Source: AP-15 sp963747735 (GTDB taxonomy: Bacteria > Pseudomonadota > Alphaproteobacteria > ATCC43930 > CGMCC-115725). Taken from it: DNA of 64,000 nt. The stretch lies in contig CAVVGE010000019.1 in assembly GCA_963747735.1 (NCBI GenBank), forward strand, positions 1-64,000, given 5' to 3'. Both the position numbers and the translations under genes were made by a program. A model generated the notes under the pieces. It saw only the letters and a list, made by a program, of their open reading frames with translations, searched no databases and was not told the origin of the DNA. Shown here piece after piece: positions 44,746-54,248 of the stretch; within the stretch, counting starts at the first letter, position 1; each line of letters opens with the position of its first letter.

Positions 44746-47175
44746 ATGAGCACAACCGACGCCGAAAACCGGTCGATCAGCGCCTATGGCCCGGCGCGCT
44801 CCACGATCGCAGGCAGCCCCTTGGCGCCGGACGAGCTCAAGCGGATCGAAGCCTATTGGCAGGCGACGCTTTTTTTGTCGGCAGGGATGATCTACCTGCG
44901 CGACAATCCGCTGCTGCGCGAGCCGCTAAGGCCCGAGCACGTCAAGCGGCGGCTGCTCGGCCATTGGGGCTCCGACCCCGGCATGAGCCTCGTCTATGTC
45001 CACCTCAACCGCCTGATCAAGAAATTCGACCTCGACGTGATCTTTCTCGCCGGGCCGGGGCACGGCGCGCCGGCCCTATTGTCCAACGTCTATCTGGAGG
45101 GCGCCTATTCTGAGATCTATACCAATATTTCTGAAGACGAGGATGGGTTGCGACAGCTGTTCAAGCGGTTCTCGTTTCCAGGCGGCATCGGCAGCCATTG
45201 CACGCCCGAGCTGCCCGGCTCGATCCACGAAGGCGGCGAGCTCGGCTATTCCGTTTCGCACGCTTATGGCGCCGCTTTCGACAATCCGGACCTGATCGCA
45301 GCCGTGATGGTCGGCGACGGGGAAGCCGAAACCGGGCCGCTCGCGACCGCGTGGCATTCGAACAAATTCCTGAACCCGGCGCGCGACGGGGCAGTGCTGC
45401 CGGTTTTGCACTTGAACGGATACAAGATCGCCAATCCGACGATCCTCGCCCGCATCCCGCACCAGGAGCTCGAATTTCTGTTCCGCGGCTACGGCTATGA
45501 GCCCTATTTCGTCGAAGGCTCCGATCTCGACAGCATGCACCAGGCGACCGCGGCGACGCTCGAGCATTGCGTCCAGGAAATCCGCCGCATCCAGCAGGAG
45601 GCGCGGCGGGCAGCTGTGGCGCCGGCGCGGCCGCGCTGGCCGATGGTGATCCTGCGCAGCCTGAAGGGATGGACCGGCCCCAAAGAGGTCGATGGGCACA
45701 AGGTCGAGGGATCCTGGCGCGCCCACCAGGTGCCTTTGGCGGAAATGCACGAGAACCCTTCGCATCTGGCGATGCTCGAAGAATGGCTGCGCAGCTACCG
45801 CCCGCAGGAGCTGTTCGACGAAAGGGGCCGCCTGGTGCCGGAGCTTCGTGAATTGGCGCCCCTGGGCGAGCGCAGGATGGGAGCGAGCCGCCACGCCAAT
45901 GGCGGGATTTTGCGGCAAGCGCTGCGCATGCCGGCATTTCGCGATTACGCGGTCCCGGTCGAGAAGCCGGGCACCAGCGAAGCGGAGCCGACCGAAATCC
46001 TCGGCCGCTTTCTGCGCGATATCGCGCGGCAGAACCGGACCAATTTTCGCGTGCTCAGCCCGGACGAGAACGCCTCCAACCGGCTGACTGTGCTCTACGA
46101 GGTGACCAAGAAGGTCTGGCTCGGCGAATACTTTCCTGAGGATGCCGATGGTGGCGAGCTGGCGCCCGACGGCCGGGTCATGGAAATGCTCAGCGAGCAC
46201 ACCTTGGAGGGCTGGCTCGAAGGCTATCTTCTAACCGGCCGACACGGCTTTTTTTCAACTTATGAAGCCTTTGTCCATGTCATCGATTCGATGTTCAACC
46301 AGCATGCAAAGTGGCTCGAAAAGTGCAACGAATTGCCGTGGCGCGCCGACATCGCCTCGCTCAACCTGCTGATCACCTCGACCGTGTGGCGCCAGGACCA
46401 TAACGGGTTTACCCATCAGGATCCTGGGTTTCTCGACGTCGTCGCCAACAAAAGCCCGAGTGTCACGCGCATCTATTTGCCGCCCGACGCGAATTGCCTG
46501 CTTTCGGTCGCCGACCACTGCCTCAAGAGCAGCAACTACGTCAATGTCATCGTCGCCGACAAGCAGCCGCATCTGCTGTATCTCGACATCGATGCCGCGA
46601 CCAAGCATTGCACCAAGGGTGCGGGCATCTGGGATTGGGCCAGCAGCGACCAGGATGCCGAGCCCGATCTGGTGATGGCGAGCTGCGGCGACATCGCGAC
46701 GATGGAGGCTTTGGCTGCCACCGCCATGCTCCGCCGGCACTTTCCCGAGTTGAAATTGCGCTTTGTCAATGTCGTCGATTTGTTTCGGCTGGTGCCGAGC
46801 ACCGAGCATCCGCACGGGATGACGGACCACGAATTCGATGCTCTATTCACCGCCGATAAACCAATCATCTTCAACTTCCACGCCTATCCTTGGCTTATTC
46901 ACCGGCTGACCTATCGCCGTAACAATCATGACAATCTGCATGTGCGCGGCTATAAGGAGCGCGGCAATATCAACACGCCGATGGAGCTGGCGATTCAGAA
47001 CCAGGTCGACCGTTATACCTTGGCGATCGACGCGATCGACCGTGTGCCGTCGCTGCGCGCGCGTGGCTCGCACGCCCGCGAGCGGCTGTTGAACCGCCAG
47101 CTCGACTGCCGTCATTACGCCTATGAGAACGGCATCGACATGCTGGAAGACACCGCGTGGAAATGGCCGCTCTGA
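44746..47175 (+). CDS. Phosphoketolase (xylulose 5-phosphate/fructose 6-phosphate)
   Basis: 809-residue ThDP enzyme that splits xylulose 5-phosphate or fructose 6-phosphate to acetyl phosphate. ThDP/metal site GDGEAETGPLATAWHSNKF; active-site pieces AGPGHGAPALLSNVYLEG, SHCTPELPGSIHEGGELGYS, and HNGFTHQDPGFLDVV in the central pyrimidine domain; C-terminal KPIIFNFHAYPWLIHRL. Full length for the family. The gene stands alone with a strong ribosome site. Its 3' end overlaps the convergent SulP gene by 55 bases when that frame is corrected. No acetate kinase or phosphotransacetylase is in the window. Confidence 0.96.
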   Translation: MSTTDAENRSISAYGPARSTIAGSPLAPDELKRIEAYWQATLFLSAGMIYLRDNPLLREPLRPEHVKRRLLGHWGSDPGMSLVYVHLNRLIKKFDLDVIFLAGPGHGAPALLSNVYLEGAYSEIYTNISEDEDGLRQLFKRFSFPGGIGSHCTPELPGSIHEGGELGYSVSHAYGAAFDNPDLIAAVMVGDGEAETGPLATAWHSNKFLNPARDGAVLPVLHLNGYKIANPTILARIPHQELEFLFRGYGYEPYFVEGSDLDSMHQATAATLEHCVQEIRRIQQEARRAAVAPARPRWPMVILRSLKGWTGPKEVDGHKVEGSWRAHQVPLAEMHENPSHLAMLEEWLRSYRPQELFDERGRLVPELRELAPLGERRMGASRHANGGILRQALRMPAFRDYAVPVEKPGTSEAEPTEILGRFLRDIARQNRTNFRVLSPDENASNRLTVLYEVTKKVWLGEYFPEDADGGELAPDGRVMEMLSEHTLEGWLEGYLLTGRHGFFSTYEAFVHVIDSMFNQHAKWLEKCNELPWRADIASLNLLITSTVWRQDHNGFTHQDPGFLDVVANKSPSVTRIYLPPDANCLLSVADHCLKSSNYVNVIVADKQPHLLYLDIDAATKHCTKGAGIWDWASSDQDAEPDLVMASCGDIATMEALAATAMLRRHFPELKLRFVNVVDLFRLVPSTEHPHGMTDHEFDALFTADKPIIFNFHAYPWLIHRLTYRRNNHDNLHVRGYKERGNINTPMELAIQNQVDRYTLAIDAIDRVPSLRARGSHARERLLNRQLDCRHYAYENGIDMLEDTAWKWPL

Positions 47176-48846
47176 GATTGTCTCTGCTGCCAGGCGCGCA
47201 CGCCGTCGGTCACGCGTTCGTAGAAATTCGCAGCACCCACCGCCGTCTCGACGCCGCCGAGGCGCAACCGCTCGCGCACCTCGTCGCGCACGCGGGCAAA
47301 GGCAAAGCTGATGCCCTGAGCCTTGCAGCTCCTTGATCGTGTCGAGCGTCGAGTCGCAACCGGTGCTGTCGATGAAATTGACCGAATCGGCGTCTACGAG
47401 CACATGTTCCACGGGCGAGGCGCTCGCGGCCAACGCGGCCTTCAGCCCCGCGCCGAGATGGCCGACGCTGGCGAAGAACAAATCGCCGCCGACCCGCCAG
47501 ATCAGCAAGCCGGGGAAGGTGACCGCCTCCGGATGGTTGCGGGTATCGCGGTAGGCCTCGGTTCCCGGCAACTGGCCCAGCACCGCGCCTTGCGGGTGGC
47601 TGGCGCGATAAATCACCATCAACAGCGACAGCGCCACACCGAGCATGATGCCGTGCGGGACGCCCAAGGTCAGCTCTGCGGCGATGACGATTGCGGCCAG
47701 GGCAAATTCCCAACCGCTTCGGGCGAGCAGATCGCGCAAATAGGCGGGCTTGGAGAGGTGGAGCATCGCCGCGACCACGATGGCGGCGAGCGCCGGATAC
47801 GGCATGCCGCGGAACAGCGGCGTCAAAAAGATCAGCGTCAGAAAGCAAAAGGCTGCGGCGACGAGGTTGGCGATCTGGGTGCGGGCGCCGGCGGCCATCG
47901 CGACCGAGGTCTTGGACAGGCTGCCGACCACGAGAAAGCCGCCAAAGAGCCCGGCCGAGATATTGGCCGGTCCGTGCGCGATCAGCTCCTGGTTCGGGTC
48001 GATATCGCCGCCGCCTTGCATCGCCGCAGCCTTGGCCGCGCCCAACGCCTCGGCATAGCCGACGAGCACGATCGCCAGCGCACCCGGCGCAAGCTCCCCC
48101 AATATGGTGGGGTCGAGAACCGGCAGCGTCAGATGCGGCAGCCCGGACGGCAGCTCGCCCACCACGTGGACGCCCGCGGTTGCGCCGCCGAGCAGGCTGA
48201 CCGAGATCGTGGCGGCGGCAGCGACGACGAGGGCCGCGGGCACACGGGGCGCGAAGCGGCGCAGCGCCAGCATCGCCGCCAGGCTCAGCACCCCCGTGGA
48301 TAGCGGCGCCAGCGATGTGTCGGGCAGATGCCGCAGCACAAACCCGAGCTTGACAAAGAAATTGCCCGCGGTGCCCTCGATGCCAAGGAGATGGGGCATC
48401 TGGCCGATAATCGTGACGCAGACGAGACCCTCGATAAACCCGCGCATTACCGGCGTCGGAATAAACGCGGCCACCCAGCCGAGGCGCAGCGCGCCGAACA
48501 GCAGAAAAAAGGCGCCGATCAGGACCGCGAGGGTGGCGGTGAGCGTGTTGAATTCCGCCGACCCCTGGGCCGTGACCGCACCGACGGTCAGCGCCGAGAT
48601 CAGGCCGGTCGCGGTATCCGGGCCGACCACCAGCAGGCGCGAGGTGCCGAAGAGCGCATAGGCGATCAGCGGCGGGACGATCGTGTGGAGGCCCATGATC
48701 GGCGGCACCCCGACAATCCCGGCATAGGCCATGCCCTCCGGCACCATGACCGCCCAGACTGCGATCCCGGCCATCGCATCGGGCAAGAGCCAGCCGCGCC
48801 GATAGCCAGGCGCCCAGGCGAGAATGGGCAGGAGGCGCGATATCAC
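47121..48846 (-). CDS. SulP family anion transporter with STAS domain, frameshifted near the 3' end
   Basis: Inner-membrane SulP transporter, with many hydrophobic helices from GIAVWAVMVPEGMAYAGIVG on, and a C-terminal STAS domain (VEHVLVDADSVNFIDSTGC). Near 47318-47328 one extra base breaks the STAS: correcting it gives GISFAFARVRDEVRERLRLG, then ETAVGAANFYERVTDGV and a stop at 47121. Uncorrected, the frame runs on antisense through the phosphoketolase gene to 46843. GTG start at 48846 overlaps the stop of the potassium-channel gene (GTGA). Substrate (sulfate, bicarbonate or other) unknown. Confidence 0.85.
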
Positions 48847-49568
48847 GGCTGCGGCTGCGGTCGCCCGCGCCGGTCCGCAAGCTCCAACGTCACCAGGCGG
48901 GCGACCGTGATCGCCAGATAGAATTGGCCGATGACCGCCTCCAGATTGGCGAGGCTGCGGGCAAAGGGATCGACCGGGACAATATCGCCGTAGCCGGTTG
49001 TGGTCAGCGAGGTGACGCTGAAATAGAGCATCGCGGCAAGCTCGCCCGGGGCGCCCGCCGGCGCCGACAGCGGCGCAAAAGCGCCGGGATTGAATTCCCA
49101 GATCAGGCGATAGGCCGAGGCAAAGATCACCGCAATGTTCAGATACACCACGACCGCGCCTTGCAGGCGGTGCGGGGTGATGCGGCCCGGGGCATAGACG
49201 GCGCGCGCCACCACCCAGGTCAACGCGCCAAACATCAGCATATTGCCGGCGCGACTCAATGCCAGCGTCGCCGTCGGCGAATCGATTGCCGGCGCAAGCC
49301 CCGCCAAGGTGCCGACGAGACCGAGCAGGATCACCGCGATGGCACCGCGCCGCTGCGACAGCAGCACGACAATCGCCAGCACCGCGACGATCAGCGTCTC
49401 GCCGACCGGGCGAGCGAGCGGCACCCCCTTTGCTGCCAACGGCGTGGTCAGAAACACGACGCAGATCTGGAGGATCAGCAGAACCGTCAGGCTGGGGTTC
49501 CTGATCCGGTCCTGCACCGCGTAAAATAATCCGCGCCGCCCGGGGGCGGCCGGGAGGTCTGGCGCCAA
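48843..49568 (-). CDS. Two-pore-helix-type potassium channel protein
   Basis: 241 residues with about six hydrophobic segments and one pore loop, LYFSVTSLTTTGYGDIVPVD, carrying the K+ selectivity filter TTTGYGD. No RCK or cyclic-nucleotide domain is present. Start is TTG 49568, six bases after the ppk2 stop, with GGAGG about twelve bases upstream. Operon ppk2-channel-SulP suggests linked ion and phosphate handling, which is inference. Confidence 0.87.
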   Translation of the reverse strand: MAPDLPAAPGRRGLFYAVQDRIRNPSLTVLLILQICVVFLTTPLAAKGVPLARPVGETLIVAVLAIVVLLSQRRGAIAVILLGLVGTLAGLAPAIDSPTATLALSRAGNMLMFGALTWVVARAVYAPGRITPHRLQGAVVVYLNIAVIFASAYRLIWEFNPGAFAPLSAPAGAPGELAAMLYFSVTSLTTTGYGDIVPVDPFARSLANLEAVIGQFYLAITVARLVTLELADRRGRPQPQP

Positions 49569-49573
49569 ATGGC

Positions 49574-50383
49574 TCAGAAAGCCTCCGGAATGAACCGGAA
49601 CGGGTAATTGGCCTCCTGGTAATCGCCGTGGTGCGTTCGGTGCGGCAATTTCACCTTTGGCGCCGGCAGCTCTTCGTAGGGGACCCTGCTCAGAATATGG
49701 GTCAGGATGTTCAGCCGGGCGCGCCGCTTGTTGTCGGCGTGGACGACGTTCCAGGGGGCCCAGGCGGTATCCGAGGCAAGCATCATTTCATCGCGGGCTT
49801 TCGAGTAATCGTCCCAGCGCGAATACGATTTCAAATCCATCGCCGAAAGCTTCCACGTCTTGCGTCCGTCGTCGATCCGCGCTTCCAGCCGCCGCATCTG
49901 CTCTTCGGGGCTCACTTCGAGCCAATATTTGAGGAGAACGACACCGGAATCGACAATGGTCTTTTCGACGAGCGGGACCCCTTGCAGAAATCGCTTCGCC
50001 TGCTCGTCGGTGCAAAACCCCATTACCCGCTCGACACCGGCGCGGTTGTACCAGCTGCGGTCGAAGATGACGACCTCGCCAGCCGCCGGCAGATGCGGGA
50101 TATAGCGCTGGATGTACATCTGCGACTTTTCGCGCTCGGTCGGCGCCGGCAGCGCGACAACCCGGAACACTCGTGGGCTGACCCGCTCGGTGAGCGCCTT
50201 GATGGCACCGCCTTTGCCGGCCCCGTCGCGGCCCTCGAAGACGATGCAAACCTTGCCGCCCTTTTCCACGACCCAGCGCTGGAGCTTTACCAGCGCTACA
50301 TGCAGGCGCGCGAGCTCCGTCTCGTACGCCTTGCGCTTCAGCTTGCCTCCGGTTTCGTCCGAGTCACCAGGCATCGCTCGCAT
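49574..50383 (-). CDS. ppk2: Polyphosphate kinase 2
   Basis: 269 residues of the PPK2 family, one-domain type, using polyphosphate to phosphorylate nucleotides. Walker A GRDGAGKGG, then lid/Walker B RYIPHLPAAGEVVIFDRSWY and YWLEVSPEEQMRRL. Start ATG 50383; a second ATG lies at 50374. Two bases after the hypothetical gene at 50386, so the four genes 50838-47121 look like one operon. Confidence 0.94.
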   Translation of the reverse strand: MRAMPGDSDETGGKLKRKAYETELARLHVALVKLQRWVVEKGGKVCIVFEGRDGAGKGGAIKALTERVSPRVFRVVALPAPTEREKSQMYIQRYIPHLPAAGEVVIFDRSWYNRAGVERVMGFCTDEQAKRFLQGVPLVEKTIVDSGVVLLKYWLEVSPEEQMRRLEARIDDGRKTWKLSAMDLKSYSRWDDYSKARDEMMLASDTAWAPWNVVHADNKRRARLNILTHILSRVPYEELPAPKVKLPHRTHHGDYQEANYPFRFIPEAF

Positions 50384-50385
50384 CC

Positions 50386-50838
50386 CTATTTCCAGGTCAG
50401 GAAAAAGCCGATGTCGCCGGGCATTCCGCCCGGATATTCGAGCACTTCCGCCTTGAGGCCAAAGCCGAGCGGCTTCAAATGGTCACGCCAAAATTCGAAG
50501 CCGGAACGGGGCCGTCCCTCTAAAGTCCTCTCCCAATCGGGTTCGGAGTTGTTGATGGCGCGGCCTTTGTCGCTGCACATCGCGTTCGGAAAACGATAGA
50601 TCTGCACCTCGCTTTGCCCGCGTTCGGCGGCGTGCTCGACCAGCGCCTCGACCTGCTGCATCAGCTGGTCCGGCGAGCGGGCCGGCGGTTTGTGGAATTC
50701 TTCCAGCACCGCCTTTTGCTTTTCTTCCTGCTCGCGCATATGCCGCAGCTCCTCGGCCGCCTTTGCCGTCTGCCGCTCCTCCATTCGGTGCTTCAAATCG
50801 GCCGCGGAAAAACTACCGGAGTGGTGTTGCTCGGACAT
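50386..50838 (-). CDS. Hypothetical protein with N-terminal coiled coil, upstream of ppk2
   Basis: 150 residues. Residues about 10-50 form a charged helix (HRMEERQTAKAAEELRHMRE), followed by a compact C-terminal part (VQIYRFPNAMCSDKGRAINN, WERTLEGRPRSGFEFW, GGMPGDIGFFLTWK). No domain recognised. Two-base gap to ppk2 suggests translational coupling and a shared role. Confidence 0.75.
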   Translation of the reverse strand: MSEQHHSGSFSAADLKHRMEERQTAKAAEELRHMREQEEKQKAVLEEFHKPPARSPDQLMQQVEALVEHAAERGQSEVQIYRFPNAMCSDKGRAINNSEPDWERTLEGRPRSGFEFWRDHLKPLGFGLKAEVLEYPGGMPGDIGFFLTWK

Positions 50839-50940
50839 GCTCGATCCTCCGTCCCGTAGCGGTGTGGCGCGCGATCGCCGGGCTTTGGCCGATTTTTACC
50901 ACATAGGCGCCGGGCCGACTATCGCGAGCGCGGCGCCGGG

Positions 50941-52506
50941 CTACTCTGCGGCCTGTCTTTGAGCGGTGTCGGGGCGCCAGCGCAGCTGGGGCTTGCGCGC
51001 GGCCAGGATTTCGTCGAGACGGCGCCGCGGAGCGAAATAGGGTGCGCCATGGAAGCGCGCCCCGTTGCCGGAACCCGCGGCCTGGGCCAGCGATTTGACC
51101 ACAGCGGCAAATTGGTCGAGCGAAGCCTTGCTTTCGGTTTCGGTCGGCTCGATCAAGAGCGCCCCATGCACGACCAGCGGGAAATACATCGTCATCGGAT
51201 GATAGCCCTCGTCGATCAGCGCCTTGGCAAAGTCGAGGGTGGTGATGCCGGTGTCTTTCAGGAAACCGTCGTCGAACAGGACCTCGTGCATGCACGGACC
51301 AGGATAAGCGAGGCTCAAATCGTCTTGCAGCAATGCACGCAAATAATTGGCGTTCAGCACCGCATCCTCGGCCACCTGGCGCAGCCCATCGGCGCCGTGG
51401 CTCATCATGTAGGCGAGCGCACGCACAAACATGCCCATCTGGCCATGAAAGCCTTTGAGCCGGCCGATCGATCGAGCCGCGGAGCCGGTCTTGTGCTCGA
51501 AGAGGTCGAGCCCGGCCTCGCCGTGCACGAGCCACGGCAGCGGCGCAAACGGGGCGAGCTCGGCCGACAAGACGACCGGCCCACTGCCGGGGCCGCCGCC
51601 GCCATGCGGGGTCGAAAAGGTCTTGTGCAGGTTGAGGTGCATGCAGTCGATGCCCAGATCGGCCGGCCGCACTCGCCCGACGATCGCGTTGAAATTGGCG
51701 CCGTCGCAGTAAAAGAAGGCGCCGGCCTTGTGCACCGCGGCGGCGATCTCGACGATCTCGTCCTCGAAGAGGCCGCAGGTGTTGGGGTTGGTCAGCATCA
51801 GGGCGGCGACATCCGGCCCGAGCTTTTGCTCGAGCGCGACGCGGTCGACCCGGCCGCGCGTATTGGCCGGAACGGGGTCGACGGCATAGCCGCAAGCGGC
51901 GGCGGTCGCCGGATTGGTGCCATGCGCCGATTCCGGCACCAGGACGCGACGGCGCGGATCGCCACGGGCTTCGAGCGCCGCGCGGATCGTCATCATGCCG
52001 CAGAGCTCGCCATGCGCCCCCGCACCGGGTGACAAGGCGATCGCCGGCATCCCGGTCAGGGTCTTGAGCCAATGCGCCAAGGTGTCGATCAACTCGAGCG
52101 CGCCGGGGACAGTCGAGATCGGCTGCAGCGGGTGAATGTCGGCAAGGCCCGGCAAACGCGCCAATTTTTCGTTGAGCCGCGGGTTGTGCTTCATCGTGCA
52201 CGAGCCGAGCGGGTAAAGACCGCTGTCGATCGCGTAATTTTTTTGCGAGAGGCGCGTGAAATGGCGCACGATTTGCGGCTCGCTGAGCCCAGGCAAGCCG
52301 AGCTGACCTTGGCGCTCGCAGTCGCCGAGGCGGGCGCGGAACGGCGCCGGCTCCGGCAGATCGACGCCGCAAAGCCCCGGCGAATCCTGCTCGAAGATCA
52401 GCCGCTCCTCGATCTGCAAGCCCCGATTGCCGCCAAAGGTTTCGGCGATCGGCGCGGGCTCGCCGCCGCCGACGCGGGCGCTCGATGCCCGGCTCCACTC
52501 GCTCAT
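50941..52506 (-). CDS. gcvPB: Glycine dehydrogenase (decarboxylating) subunit 2
   Basis: 521 residues, the PLP-bearing half of split P-protein. PLP lysine in MHLNLHKTFSTPHGGGGPGSG; other conserved parts are PLGSCTMKHNPRLNE and GANFNAIVG. With GcvPA it decarboxylates glycine and loads the aminomethyl group on GcvH. Its ATG overlaps the gcvPA stop (ATGA). Last gene of the gcv operon. Confidence 0.96.
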   Translation of the reverse strand: MSEWSRASSARVGGGEPAPIAETFGGNRGLQIEERLIFEQDSPGLCGVDLPEPAPFRARLGDCERQGQLGLPGLSEPQIVRHFTRLSQKNYAIDSGLYPLGSCTMKHNPRLNEKLARLPGLADIHPLQPISTVPGALELIDTLAHWLKTLTGMPAIALSPGAGAHGELCGMMTIRAALEARGDPRRRVLVPESAHGTNPATAAACGYAVDPVPANTRGRVDRVALEQKLGPDVAALMLTNPNTCGLFEDEIVEIAAAVHKAGAFFYCDGANFNAIVGRVRPADLGIDCMHLNLHKTFSTPHGGGGPGSGPVVLSAELAPFAPLPWLVHGEAGLDLFEHKTGSAARSIGRLKGFHGQMGMFVRALAYMMSHGADGLRQVAEDAVLNANYLRALLQDDLSLAYPGPCMHEVLFDDGFLKDTGITTLDFAKALIDEGYHPMTMYFPLVVHGALLIEPTETESKASLDQFAAVVKSLAQAAGSGNGARFHGAPYFAPRRRLDEILAARKPQLRWRPDTAQRQAAE

Positions 52507-53849
52507 CGCAAAGCCCCCCGCAGCCCCGTCTCAAACCGGCTCATATCGTTCTCGGTCACGGTTTCGGTCGCTGCCACGAGCAGCAAGCCGGCCAACTCGG
52601 CGCGGTCCGGGTAGAGCCGGCCGGCCGGGATGCCGGCGAGGATCCCCTGTTGCGCCAGCGCCTCGACGACCGGGGCCGCCGGGCGTGGCAGGCGCAGGGT
52701 AAATTCGTTGAAAAAGGTTCGGTTGAGGAGCTCGACGCCGGGCACGCTCGCCAATCGTTCGGCGAGCGCCACGGCGGCGGCGTGGTTGAGCCGCGCGAGC
52801 CGCACGAGCCCGGTTTCGCCGAGCAACGACAGATGGATGGTGAAGGCGAGCGCGCAGAGCCCGGAATTGGTGCAGATGTTGCTCGTCGCCCGCTCGCGCC
52901 GGATATGCTGCTCGCGCGTCGAGAGGGTCAGCACCCAGCCGCGCCGGCCATCGGCGTCGAGGGTCTCGCCGACGAGGCGGCCCGGCATCTGCCGCACGAA
53001 TTTGTCGCGGCTGGCGAAGAGGCCGAGATAGGGGCCGCCGAAACTGAGCGGGTTGCCGAGCGACTGCCCTTCGGCGGCGACGATATCGGCCCCCATCTCG
53101 CTCGGCGGCAGAACCGCGCCCAGCGACACGATTTCGGTCACAACCACGACCAACAGCGCGCCGCGCTCGTGGCAGGCCCGCGCCAGGGCCGACCAATCAC
53201 GCAATTCGCCCCAAAAATCAGGGTTCTGGACGACGACACAGGAAGTGGTCTGGTCGATGCTCGCGGTCGGATCGTGGTCCGCGCCCGGCGCCGGATCGAG
53301 CACCCTGAGGTCGAAGCCGACAAAGCGGGCATAGGTCTGGCAGGCCTCGCGATAATGCGGATGGAGCCCGCCCGACAGCACCGCGCGTTTGCGGCCGGTG
53401 ACGCGGTTCGCCATCATCACCGCTTCGGCGCAGGCGGTGGCACCGTCATAGAGCGAGGCGTTGGCGACCTCCATCCCGGTCAACAGCGCGACCTGGGTCT
53501 GGAATTCGAACAGATACTGCAAGGTCCCCTGCGCCAGCTCGGGCTGGTAGGGCGTGTACGAGGTCAGAAACTCGCCGCGCTGGATCAGATGGTCGACCGC
53601 AGCCGGGACGTGGTGGCGATAGGCGCCACCGCCGATAAAAAACGGCACCGCGCCGGCGGCGAGATTGCGCGCGGCCATCTTCCCGATCGCACGCTCGACC
53701 TCGATTTCACCTTGCGCCTTGGGCAGATCGAGCAGGCCGTCGAGCCGCGCGGCCTGCGGCGCCTCGACAAACAGCGCATCGATCGAGGGGACGCCGATCG
53801 CAGCGAGCATCTCGCCGCGGTCGCGCGGGCTGAGCGGCAGATAGCGCAT
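52503..53849 (-). CDS. gcvPA: Glycine dehydrogenase (decarboxylating) subunit 1
   Basis: 448 residues from the ATG at 53849, one base after the gcvH stop. N-terminal MRYLPLSPRDRGEMLAAIGV, then SYTPYQPELAQGTLQYLFEFQT, SLYDGATACAEAV and NICTNSGLCALAF are the marks of the N-terminal half of P-protein. Split PA/PB rather than one chain, as in many alphaproteobacteria and Gram-positives. Confidence 0.96.
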   Translation of the reverse strand: MRYLPLSPRDRGEMLAAIGVPSIDALFVEAPQAARLDGLLDLPKAQGEIEVERAIGKMAARNLAAGAVPFFIGGGAYRHHVPAAVDHLIQRGEFLTSYTPYQPELAQGTLQYLFEFQTQVALLTGMEVANASLYDGATACAEAVMMANRVTGRKRAVLSGGLHPHYREACQTYARFVGFDLRVLDPAPGADHDPTASIDQTTSCVVVQNPDFWGELRDWSALARACHERGALLVVVVTEIVSLGAVLPPSEMGADIVAAEGQSLGNPLSFGGPYLGLFASRDKFVRQMPGRLVGETLDADGRRGWVLTLSTREQHIRRERATSNICTNSGLCALAFTIHLSLLGETGLVRLARLNHAAAVALAERLASVPGVELLNRTFFNEFTLRLPRPAAPVVEALAQQGILAGIPAGRLYPDRAELAGLLLVAATETVTENDMSRFETGLRGALR

Positions 53850-53850
53850 G

Positions 53851-54225
53851 CTAATGCTGCTCCGCGACAAACGCCTCGTAAGCGGGCTCGTCCAACAGAC
53901 CGTCGAGCTCCTGCGGGTCGAGGGGGCGCAGCTTTAGAAACCAGCCCTCGCCCAACGGGTCGGCATTGACCTTGGCCGGATCGGCGCCAAGCGCTTCGTT
54001 GACTGCGACGACCTCGCCCGAGATCGGCGCATAAACCTCGCTCGCCGCCTTGACCGATTCGACGACCGCGGCCTCTTTGCCCCGTTCGAGCCGATCGCCG
54101 ATTTTTGGGAGCTCGACATAGACGATGTCGCCGAGCTGCGACTGGGCGTGGTCGGTGATGCCGATCACCGCAATGTCCCCGTCGAGCCGCACCCATTCGT
54201 GGTCCTTGGTAAAGCGCAGTGTCAT
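53851..54225 (-). CDS. gcvH: Glycine cleavage system H protein
   Basis: 124 residues. Lipoylated Lys59 in VESVKAASEVYAP; conserved HEWVRLDGDIAVIGITDHAQ and GEGWFLKL. Carrier protein of the complex. Between gcvT and gcvPA. Confidence 0.97.
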   Translation of the reverse strand: MTLRFTKDHEWVRLDGDIAVIGITDHAQSQLGDIVYVELPKIGDRLERGKEAAVVESVKAASEVYAPISGEVVAVNEALGADPAKVNADPLGEGWFLKLRPLDPQELDGLLDEPAYEAFVAEQH

Positions 54226-54248
54226 CGGGGCGGGCTCCTTGGGTGGGA

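Noticed and set aside
44455..45113. Several open frames around the phosphoketolase start on both strands
   Set aside because: They lie in the leader or antisense to phosphoketolase codons and show no domain.
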